A DNA stretch of 64,000 nucleotides from Myxococcales bacterium (lineage in GTDB: Bacteria; Myxococcota_A; Polyangia; Polyangiales; JADJMO01): contig JADJMO010000008.1 in assembly GCA_016709545.1 (NCBI GenBank), positions 389,637 through 453,636 on the forward strand, read 5' to 3'. The notes under the pieces are model-generated. The model was given only the letters and a program-made list of their open reading frames with translations. It made no database searches and was not told the origin of the DNA. Positions 32,900-42,926 of this stretch are shown one piece after another. Positions within the stretch are counted from its first letter, which is position 1; every line of letters begins with the position of its first letter. Made by a program: the position numbers and the translations under genes.

Positions 32900-34408
32900 T
32901 CACTCCCCGAGGTGCATGCGGTGCTGGGCGTCGTCGAAGCCCTTCTCGGCGGCGGGCTCCGGCCACAGCCACGACACGACGAGCCCCGCGAGGAACGAGG
33001 CGGGCATGGTCACGATCGCCGGGTTCTTGAGCGGGAAGAGGGCCTTGGCCTTGTGCAGGAGATCCACCTGCACGGTCGGTGACAGGAAGATGAGGACGAT
33101 CGCCGAGGTCGTGCCGACGACGATCGCGGCGACCGCGCCCCGCGTGGTGCACTTCCGGTAGAACATGGAGAGCAGCAGCGCGGGCAGGTTCGCGCTCGCG
33201 GCCACCGCGAAGGCGAGGCCGACCATGAACGCCACGTTCTGCCCCTTGAAGGCGATGCCGAGGGCGATGGCCACGAGGCCGAGGGCGACGGTGGCGAGCT
33301 TCGCGACGCGCATCTGCTCGTGCTCGTTGGCCTTGCCGTTCTTGATCACGCTGACCCAGAGGTCGTGGGAGAGCGCCGCCGCGCCCGAGAGCGTGAGGCC
33401 GGCGACCACCGCGAGGATGGTGGCGAAGGCGACGGCGCAGATGAACCCGTAGAACGCGCTCCCGCCGACCGCCTGCGCGAGGAGCGGCGCCGCCATGTTG
33501 CCGCCCTTGTCGACGGCCGTGATGGCCGGGCGCCCCACGATCACCGAGGCCCCGAAGCCGAGCACGAACGTGATGAGGTAGAAGGTCGCGATGATGCCGG
33601 TGCCGATGAGCACCGAGCGGCGCGCGGTGCGCGCGTCGGGCACCGTGTAGAAGCGCATGAGGATGTGCGGCAGGCCGCTCGTGCCGAACATCAGCGCGAG
33701 CCCGAGCGACACCGCCTCGATGGGGTTCGACACGAGCTTGCCGGGCGCGAGCACCTCGACGCCGTACCGGTCGGCGGCGGCGGCGAACAAGCGCGCCGGG
33801 TTCATGCCGAACCGCGAGAGCACGAGCAGCGCGAGGAGCATCGCGCCGCCGAGCAGGAGCACGGCCTTCACGATCTGCACCCAGGTCGTCGCGATCATCC
33901 CGCCGAAGAGGACGTACGCGAGCATGACCAGCCCGACGACGATCACTGCGGTCTCGTACGACAGGCCGAACATCAGCTTCACGAGGTTGCCGGCGCCGAC
34001 CATCTGGGCGATCAGGTAGAACGCGACCACCGAGAGCCCGCCCAGCGCGGCCGCCACGCGCACCGGCTTCTGGCGCATGCGGTAGGCGACGACGTCCGCG
34101 AACGTGTACCGACCGAGGTTGCGCAGCGGCTCGGCGACGAGGAACGTGACGACCGGCCAGCCGACGAGCCACCCGACGGAGTAGATGAGGCCGTCGAAGC
34201 CGGACTGCGCGACGAGCCCCGCGATGCCGAGGAAGCTCGCCGCGCTCATGAAGTCGCCCGCGAGCGCGAAGCCGTTCTGGGTCGCCGTGACGTTGCCGCC
34301 CGCGGCGAAGAACTCGGCGGTGGTCTTGGTGCGGCGCGCGGCCCAGCCGGTGATGCCGAGCGTCACCGCGACGAACAGGAAGAAGAACGCGACGGCCGGC
34401 TTGTTCAC
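32900..34408 (-). CDS. actP: Sodium/acetate symporter (SSS family)
   Basis: A 502-residue transporter with about 13 hydrophobic helices. The N-terminal GWAARRTKTTAEFFAAGGNV and FMSAASFLGIAGLV, with a central TSGLPHILMRFYTVPDAR, match ActP/YjcG acetate permeases of the sodium:solute symporter family. It begins at a GTG (34408) whose bases overlap the stop of the DUF485 gene, the arrangement seen in yjcH-actP of E. coli. Likely uptake of acetate or other short monocarboxylates; acs is not next door here. Confidence 0.9.
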   Translation of the reverse strand: MNKPAVAFFFLFVAVTLGITGWAARRTKTTAEFFAAGGNVTATQNGFALAGDFMSAASFLGIAGLVAQSGFDGLIYSVGWLVGWPVVTFLVAEPLRNLGRYTFADVVAYRMRQKPVRVAAALGGLSVVAFYLIAQMVGAGNLVKLMFGLSYETAVIVVGLVMLAYVLFGGMIATTWVQIVKAVLLLGGAMLLALLVLSRFGMNPARLFAAAADRYGVEVLAPGKLVSNPIEAVSLGLALMFGTSGLPHILMRFYTVPDARTARRSVLIGTGIIATFYLITFVLGFGASVIVGRPAITAVDKGGNMAAPLLAQAVGGSAFYGFICAVAFATILAVVAGLTLSGAAALSHDLWVSVIKNGKANEHEQMRVAKLATVALGLVAIALGIAFKGQNVAFMVGLAFAVAASANLPALLLSMFYRKCTTRGAVAAIVVGTTSAIVLIFLSPTVQVDLLHKAKALFPLKNPAIVTMPASFLAGLVVSWLWPEPAAEKGFDDAQHRMHLGE

Positions 34409-34713
34409 GGCGCACCCCGATCGCGCTCGGCAGCAGTGGCATCATCGACCCGGACCCCGGCGAGCTCGGTGTCGTACACGCCGTTCGCCCAGCGGACGTA
34501 CACGAACGTCAAGAGCCACGAGGCGAGGATGACGATCGCCCCGAGCACGATCCCCACGCTGAGCCCCGGCGACACGAGCCGCCCGAGGAGGGGCTTGTCG
34601 AACGCCACGAGGAGGATGAAGCCGAAGTAGACCGTCATGGTCACGGCCGTCAGGAACAGGGCGAACCGGAGGCGGCGGGCCGCGATGCGCGCGAGGCGGG
34701 GGCTTTCTTGCAC
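34405..34713 (-). CDS. DUF485 membrane protein (YjcH-like)
   Basis: A 102-residue protein with two helices (FALFLTAVTMTVYFGFILLV and an internal VGIVLGAIVILASWLLTFVYV) and the family sequence YVRWANGVYD. DUF485/YjcH proteins sit next to actP in many bacteria and probably support the symporter. The GTG start at 34713 is chosen because the family begins just before SPRLARIAARRLRF; the frame stays open upstream to 34944 without conservation. The stop overlaps the actP start (GTGA). Confidence 0.85.
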   Translation of the reverse strand: MQESPRLARIAARRLRFALFLTAVTMTVYFGFILLVAFDKPLLGRLVSPGLSVGIVLGAIVILASWLLTFVYVRWANGVYDTELAGVRVDDATAAERDRGAP

Positions 34714-34991
34714 CGCGGGAAGGTATCCCAAACGCTTGCTTTTCCACCCTGTGGATAACTTGTTGGACAACTCCCGGTCGGGCGCGGAGCCGAGAAGCGA
34801 GTCGTTCCATAACCATTGGAAACCAAACCAGAAATCTGAATTGGTTACAGGCAGGTGTCTTTGTCGCTTGACCTGTGGAGGACCCTCTGGATCGTCCGCT
34901 CGCGCCGGGCGAGGCCTACATCGTCTCCCCAGCGCGGGGCGCAAAACCTGCTGCCACCACTGTCAACGCATAGAGACGCTATGTCGCACCC
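34714..34991. other. Intergenic region with low-GC island and DnaA-box-like pair
   Basis: A 278-base space upstream of the DUF485-actP operon. About 34800-34860 is far less GC-rich than the rest. It contains TTTTCCACC (34740-34748) and the perfect DnaA-box match TGTGGATAA (34750-34758) head to head, plus a TAACCA/TGGTTA inverted repeat. Promoter and regulatory sites for acetate transport are the likeliest content; only one exact DnaA box is present, so an origin is not supported. Confidence 0.4.
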
Positions 34992-35579
34992 TCAGGAGCC
35001 CAGCTCGACCGCGATGGCGATCTTCGCGGCGCCGCGCTGCAGCACGAACACGACCTTGGTCTCGTGCTGGAGCGCGCCGAGCGCGGCGAGGGCCTCGTCC
35101 GGGGTGCGGAGCGGCAGACCGTTGGCCGACACCAGGCGGTCCCCGTCCTGCACGCCGAACTTGCCGAGCTTGCCGACGCCGTGGAGCGCGAGCCCGATGA
35201 CCTTGCCGTTCTCGTCGCGGACGGGGCGGGTGCTGGCGCCACCGCAGCGGCTCGCGAGCGCCTCGTCGAGCTCGGCCTGGGTGACGCGCAGGGGCGCCTT
35301 CGCCCCGCTGTCGGTCGGCTTCTTCGGCGGCAAGAGCGTGGCCTTGCGTGGCGTGGGTGGAGGCGCCGCGATGCTGACGGATGCTGTCACGCTCGGAGGC
35401 GCACTCGACGCTGGGCTGGGCGCGACCGCCGGCGTGCTCGCCGCGGCGTGGGCCGCCACCTCGGCGAGGGGGCGGGCGAGCGACGGCACGAGCGCGAGGG
35501 CCGCCTGGCGGACGCCGAGCGCGAGGGCCGCCGCGATCACCGTCAGGCCGAGGAGGCGAGCGGCGACCGAGCCCTTCAC
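34992..35579 (-). CDS. PDZ-domain protein, GspC-like
   Basis: A 195-residue protein with one N-terminal membrane helix (LLGLTVIAAALALGVRQAA), a Pro/Ala/Ser-rich linker (about 45-85) and a C-terminal PDZ-like domain (GLALHGVGKLGKFGVQDGD, then RLVSANGLPLRTPDEALAAL). The layout is that of GspC of type II secretion (helix, linker, PDZ), but no gsp genes are near. GTG at 35579 overlaps the engB stop (GTGA), so it is coupled to engB and the kinase upstream. It may be a stand-alone PDZ adaptor. Confidence 0.75.
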   Translation of the reverse strand: MKGSVAARLLGLTVIAAALALGVRQAALALVPSLARPLAEVAAHAAASTPAVAPSPASSAPPSVTASVSIAAPPPTPRKATLLPPKKPTDSGAKAPLRVTQAELDEALASRCGGASTRPVRDENGKVIGLALHGVGKLGKFGVQDGDRLVSANGLPLRTPDEALAALGALQHETKVVFVLQRGAAKIAIAVELGS

Positions 35580-36204
35580 GGCGCGGCGTCTCCGCGCACG
35601 CGGCGATCGATGAACTGCCAGACCTCGTCGCGCCCGAAGTCCTCCACCGCCGAGAACCCGACGACGCGCCGACCCGCCGCCGCCGCCACCGCGGCGAGCG
35701 CCGGCTTGCGCTTGGACTTGGGCAGGAGATCGACCTTGGTCGCGACGACGAGGGTCTCGAGCCGGGCCTGCCCCGGGCGCTCGGCGCTCGCGAACTCGAG
35801 GAGCTGGAGATCGTCGTCCTCGAGGCCCCGGCGGACGTCGCAGAGCACGACGACGGCGCGCAGCGTGGCGCGGGTGAGGATGTAGCCCTCGAGCAGCGGA
35901 CCCCAGCGGAGCTTCTCGGCCTTGCTGCGCTTGGCGAAGCCGTAGCCCGGGAGATCGACGAGGTGCACCGAGAGGCCACCGCGCGTCTCGGCGAGGAACA
36001 CGTTGACGCCGCGCGTGCAGCCCGGCGTGGACGAGGTGCGCACGAGGCCGCGGCGCTGCACGAGCGAATTCATCATGCTCGACTTGCCGACGTTGGAGCG
36101 TCCGCCGAAGGCAATCTCGCTGAGCGCGGGTGCGGGGAGGGCCTCGGCCTTCTCCGTGGTCGCTGCCACGAATTCTGCGCGCAGCACGTCGAAGGCGTCG
36201 CCGT

Positions 36205-36208
<4 letters not shown>
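35576..36208 (-). CDS. engB: Ribosome biogenesis GTPase EngB/YsxC
   Basis: A 210-residue GTPase. G1 is GGRSNVGKSS near residue 35, G3 is DLPGYGFAK near residue 84 and G4 is ATKVDLLPK near residue 155; TSSTPGCTRGVN holds the switch I Thr. EngB/YsxC acts in late 50S subunit assembly and is essential in many bacteria. Its ATG overlaps the stop of the upstream kinase gene (ATGA), and its stop overlaps the PDZ gene, so three genes form a tightly coupled operon. Confidence 0.93.
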
Positions 36209-38085
<1,877 letters not shown>

Positions 38086-38169
38086 GCGGCCGAGATCCTA
38101 GGAGGGATCGCCCGCAGCGAACAGGCGCTTCCGGGGACGACAGGGCCGCGCTACGTCGTTCTGCGCCTG

Positions 38170-39945
38170 ATGACCGCTGGAACGCCGCAATCCCTGCGCA
38201 CGCGCTGCCTGGCCTGGGCGCTCCTCCTGTCTCCCGCCCTGCTCGCGGTGGTCCCCGCGTGCAAGAAGAAGCCGGTTGCCGGCGCGCCCGGCGCGGCCTC
38301 GTCGTCGCAATCGGGCTCGGTCGCCCACGCGGCGCCGCCCCCCTCCATGGCCTCGGCCGTGCCCACCGGCGCCACGCTGGCCGCGGTCGCCCTCACCACC
38401 TGGGTGCACATAGAGCCCAAGATCGGCCAGACCAAGCTCGGCTACCTGCGCTCGGGCGCGATCGTCGCCCGCGACGACAAGCCCTCCGGCACGAGCGGGT
38501 GTCAGGGCGGCTGGTACGGCATCAAACCGGCCGGGTACGTGTGCGTCGGCGAGAACGCCACGCTCGACCTCGAGAACCCGGTGGTGAAGGTCACCAAGCA
38601 CCGCCGGCCCGACCTCGAGAAGCCGATGCCGTACCGGTACGGCTTCATCCGCACCGTCTCGCCGCAGTACCTGAAGGTGCCCAACAAGGAGGAGCAGCTC
38701 CAGTACGAGTTCAAGCTCCTGCCGCACCTCGATTTCTACAAGAAGCACGAGGCCGAGATCAACGCGCTCTGGCCCGGCTCCAACGACGTCCCCGAGGCCG
38801 AGCGGGACAAGGTCCTGAGCAAGCCGCAGGTCAGCCACGACGCCGGCGGCGCGAAGAAGAAGCACAAGGACAAGGACGACGACGACGAGGCCGACGAGCC
38901 CGCCGAGGAGGAGAAGGGCCCGGGCCTCGGCAAGCTCTCGCTGGTCGAGCTGTTCGGCGCCGACGGGCCCAACGACAAGGTGCCGTGGTGGCTCGCGGGC
39001 CCCGACCGGTCCATCCCGCACCTGTCGTCGTTCGTCGCGCCCAAGCACGCCGTCATCGCCGGCCGCGTGAAGCGCCACACGGGGCTCGCGTTCATCGGCG
39101 CGTTCGAGACGCCCGAAGAGAACATGCTCCGGCGGTTCGCGATCACGACCGACCTGCGCCTCGTGCCGATCGACAAGCTCAAGCCCAACGTCGGCTCGCA
39201 GTGGCACGGGTTCTCGCTGAGCGACGATTTCACCCTGCCGATCGCCTTCGCGTACCCGCCCGAGGCCAAGAAGGATCCGAAGAAGCGCCGCGCGATCAAG
39301 GTCTACAAGGGGGTCGACGCGGGCAAGGTCACCGAGGACGGCACCCTGTTCTTCCGCCAGGCGGTCGCGCTCACGGGCAAGGACAAGACCCTCGACGGCG
39401 CGCGCTACTTCGAGATCAAGGACGCCAAGAACCCGGGGCGCTGGGTCAAGAAGGACGACATCATCATCGCCCGCAAGCCCGACGAGTGGCCGACCTACGC
39501 CAAGGGCGACCAGAAGTGGCTCGACGTGAGCATCATCAAGCAGACGATGATCCTGTGGGAGGGTGACAAGCCGGTCTACGTCACGCTCGTCTCCACCGGC
39601 CAGGACGGCATCGGCGACCCGAAGACCACCAAGAGCACCGTGCGCGGCACCTACAAGATCCGCGAGAAGCACGTGACCACGACGATGGACGCCAACGAGG
39701 TCGGCAACAAGTTCGAGCTCCGCGACGTCCCGTGGGTGCAGTACTTCGAGGCCGGCTACGCGCTGCACGCCGCCTACTGGCACGACGTGTACGGCACCCC
39801 GCGCTCGCACGGCTGCATCAACATGGCCCCCATCGACGCCCGCAAGGTGTTCATGTGGACCGACCCGCCGCTGCCGCAGGGCTGGCACGCCGTGCAGGCC
39901 CACGAGGAGACGGGCAACGGCACGATCGTGTACACGCACATCTGA
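38170..39945 (+). CDS. L,D-transpeptidase lipoprotein (YkuD family)
   Basis: A 591-residue predicted lipoprotein: signal ALLLSPALLAVVPACKK with a lipobox Cys, an SH3-like part (about 70-140), a Lys/Asp/Glu-rich segment (KKKHKDKDDDDEADEPAEEE, about 235-255) and a C-terminal YkuD domain. The catalytic part reads VPWVQYFEAGYALHAAYWH and RSHGCINMAP (HGC nucleophile near residue 550). It is clearly paralogous to the enzyme at 20220-21470, sharing the VPWVQYF strand. The lipid anchor would hold it at a membrane facing peptidoglycan. Its stop overlaps the SNF2 gene start (TGATG). Confidence 0.9.
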   Translation: MTAGTPQSLRTRCLAWALLLSPALLAVVPACKKKPVAGAPGAASSSQSGSVAHAAPPPSMASAVPTGATLAAVALTTWVHIEPKIGQTKLGYLRSGAIVARDDKPSGTSGCQGGWYGIKPAGYVCVGENATLDLENPVVKVTKHRRPDLEKPMPYRYGFIRTVSPQYLKVPNKEEQLQYEFKLLPHLDFYKKHEAEINALWPGSNDVPEAERDKVLSKPQVSHDAGGAKKKHKDKDDDDEADEPAEEEKGPGLGKLSLVELFGADGPNDKVPWWLAGPDRSIPHLSSFVAPKHAVIAGRVKRHTGLAFIGAFETPEENMLRRFAITTDLRLVPIDKLKPNVGSQWHGFSLSDDFTLPIAFAYPPEAKKDPKKRRAIKVYKGVDAGKVTEDGTLFFRQAVALTGKDKTLDGARYFEIKDAKNPGRWVKKDDIIIARKPDEWPTYAKGDQKWLDVSIIKQTMILWEGDKPVYVTLVSTGQDGIGDPKTTKSTVRGTYKIREKHVTTTMDANEVGNKFELRDVPWVQYFEAGYALHAAYWHDVYGTPRSHGCINMAPIDARKVFMWTDPPLPQGWHAVQAHEETGNGTIVYTHI

Positions 39946-42823
39946 TGCTGGACGCCGTCCGCAAGGCCTGCCCGACCGCGCTCTACTCGACGGGCGTGAA
40001 GCTCGCGCGCGACGGCGCGGTGCGCTTCGACAAGCGCGACGCCCACGAGGCGGTCGCGCGGGTGATGGTGCCGAACCGCGTCGTGCCGCCGACGGTCACG
40101 CTCTACCTGGAAGAAGAGGAGTGGTCGTGCGACTGCGACTGCCGCTTCGACGCCTGCGAGCACGTGACCGCCGCGGTGATCGCGCCCGCGCAAGCGCCGG
40201 CCGTGGTGGCGCAGGTGGAGGGCGAGCCCGTGCGAGAGGCGCCGAGCGCACCCGCCATCGTGTATCGCCTACGCACGGTCGACCGCTCGCTCGTGCTCAC
40301 GCGACACCTGCGCGAGGGGGAGAAGGAGACCGAGATCGGCCCCTCGCTCGCCCAGCTCGTCGCGCGCCGGCGTGATCTCGCGCCGACCCACGACGACCTC
40401 GCCCTCGATCGCGTGCTCGCGGGCAACGCGCGTGGCCTCGTCCTCGTCGCCAAGGCGGCCGAGATCCTGGGCCGCCTCGCGGGGCGGGAGCTCACGCTCG
40501 ACGGGGAGCCCGCGCGCACGTCGGGGGAGCCCGTGGCGCCTCGCGCGATCGTGAACGACACCGAGACCGGGGTCTCGCTGCGCATCGAGCGCGACCCGAG
40601 CATCACCGCGGTCGTCGCGCGCGGCGTGGTCCGGGTCGGCGAGCTCCTGCGACCGATGGCCGAGACCGAGCTCACGGGCGACCTCCTCGAGAAGCTCCCG
40701 AGCAAGCGGGCGTTCGGGGCCGCCCAGCTCGGTGAGCTGTGCACCCGGGTGCTGCCGGCGCTCGAGTCGCGGATCGAGGTGATCGTTCGCGCGCACAAGC
40801 TCCCGAAGGCCGTGCGCGACGCCCACCCGCGGATCGTGCTCGACGTGGCGCACCGTGAGGAGGGCCTCTCGGTGGTGCCGCTCTTGGTCTACGGCGACCC
40901 GCCCGTGGCCCGCGTCGACGGCGAGTCGCTGGTGCTGCTCGGCGATTCGTCCCCCACGCGAAACCGCACGGCGGAGAAGTTCCTCCTCGCCAAGCTGCGC
41001 GACGAGCTCTCGCTGATCCCGGGTCGTCGCGTGGACTTCAAGGGGCGCGACGCCGCGGTCTTCGCGGGGCGCCTGCAGGCGTGGTCGGTCTCCGACCCGG
41101 AGCGCGCTCTCGCCCAGGAGCGGCCGCTCACGTTCTCGCTCGAGGTGGACGATCTGCGCGCGTCGTTCGACTTCGTCGTCGAGGGGGACCCGCCGCGCCA
41201 CGTGGACGCGGAGACGGTGCTCCGGGCGTACCGCGACGGTCTGCCGTTCGTCGCCGTGCCGGGGGGAGGCCTCGCGCCGTTGCCGGGGCCGTTCCTCGAG
41301 GCCCACGGGCGCGCGCTCGAGGCGCTGCTCGCCGCCCGCGACGCGGACGGCGTGGTCGAGAAGGCCGCGGTGCCCGCGCTCGCCGAGCTGTGCGCGGCGC
41401 TCGATCGACCGCCGCCTCCGAGCTTTGCGCGGCTGCGCCCGTTGCTCGAGGGCATTGCTGCCATTCCTGCCGCGGAGCTGCCCGAAGACCTCGTCGCCGA
41501 GCTGCGCCCCTACCAGCGACAGGGCATCGATTGGCTCTGTTTCCTGCGAGAAGCGGGGCTCGGCGCGCTGCTCGCGGACGACATGGGGCTCGGCAAGACG
41601 CTGCAGGCACTTGCTGCCATCCGCGGTCGCACGCTGGTCGTGGCGCCGAAGAGCGTGGTGTTCAACTGGCAGGCCGAGCTCGCGCGGTTCCGCCCCTCGC
41701 TCACCGTCGCCACCTATCTCGGGCCGAACCGCGCGCTCGACCCGCGCGCGCAGGTCACGCTGACGAGCCACCCCATCCTGCGCCAGGACGAGGCCACGCT
41801 CGCCGGCGTGAAGTGGGACCTCGTGATCCTCGACGAGGCGCAGGCGATCAAGAACCCGCAGGCCCAGCTCGCGCGCGCGGCGTTCGCGCTCTCGGCCGAG
41901 TCGCGGATCGCGCTCTCCGGTACCCCGGTCGAGAACCGCCTCGAGGAGCTGTGGAGCCTCATGCACTTCGCGGCGCGCGGACTGCTCGGGGGGCTCTCCG
42001 ATTTTGCGCGCGCTACGTGGGGCCGATCTCGAGCGGCGACGAGGCGATCGCCGCGGAGCTGCGCGCGCGGGTGCGGCCGTTCCTCTTGCGGCGCACGAAG
42101 GCGCAGGTCGCGATCGATCTGCCGCCGCGCACCGAGATCGTGGTGTCCGTGGAGCTCGAGCCCGAGGAGCGCACGGTCTACGACGCGGTCCGCGCGGCGA
42201 CCCGCAAGGACGTCGTGGAGCGCCTACGGCAAGGGGGCGACGTGCTCGCCGCGCTCGAGGCCCTGCTCCGCCTGCGGCAGGCCGCGTGTCACCGCGGGCT
42301 TGTGCCCGGCCAGCAGGCCGACACCTCGTCGAAGGTGGAGCGGCTCGCGGAGCTCGTGGCCGAGGCGGTGGCCGAGGGGCACAAGTGCCTCGTGTTCTCG
42401 CAGTGGACGTCCCTCCTCGATCGCGTCGAGCCCCACCTCACGATGCCCTTCACCCGGCTCGACGGGTCGACCAAGGACCGCGCGGCGGTGGTCGAGCGGT
42501 TCCAGACCGACCCCGAAGTGTCCGTGCTCCTGCTGTCGCTCAAGGCCGGAGGTGTCGGCCTGAACCTCACCGCCGCCGACCACGTCTTCCTCCTCGACCC
42601 GTGGTGGAACCCCGCGGCCGAGGACCAGGCGGCCGACCGCGCCCACCGCATCGGCCAGGACCGCCCCGTGCTCGTGCACCGCCTGGTCGCCAAAGGCACG
42701 GTGGAAGAGGGGATCCTCGCGCTCCAGGAGAGCAAGCGGCGGCTCGCGGCCGCGGCGCTCTCGGAGGGGGCGGCCGCGGCCACGCTCGGTCGCGAAGAGC
42801 TCCTCGCACTGCTCGAGCTCTGA
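39945..42823 (+). CDS. SWIM/SNF2 family helicase, one frameshift
   Basis: About 960 residues when the frames are joined. The N-terminus carries a SWIM zinc finger (WSCDCDCRFDACEH), a beta-rich middle follows, then the SNF2 core: Walker A ADDMGLGKTLQALA near residue 545, Walker B LVILDEAQAIKN and LSGTPVENRLEELWSL. The frame breaks near 42005 within GATTTTGCGCGCGC, where one base is missing; the rest (RYVGPIS, FLLRRTKAQVAIDLPPRTE, SLKAGGVGLNLTAADHV, DRAHRIGQ) is in the next frame. ATG at 39945 overlaps the L,D-transpeptidase stop. Likely a DNA translocase in repair or transcription. Confidence 0.88.
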
Positions 42824-42926
42824 CCGAGACACACCTCGGGTGAGGTGGCATTGATCCAGGACAAGTCGAGGAATCTCAGCGGGTTGGGTCTCCGTGACAG
42901 ATCGGACACGGTAGACTGCAGAGTTC

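Noticed and set aside
34740..34758. Possible chromosomal origin
   Set aside because: Only one exact DnaA box and one near match exist, and dnaA, dnaN, gidA and parAB are absent.
40269..41966. A 565-codon open frame on the minus strand
   Set aside because: Antisense to the SWIM/SNF2 gene, with Arg/Leu/Glu-rich composition and no signal, motif or ribosome-binding site.
42832..42847. Small hairpin CACCTC-GGGT-GAGGTG as terminator
   Set aside because: The stem is only 6 bp with no T-run; it may help end the SNF2 transcript but is too weak to annotate as a feature.
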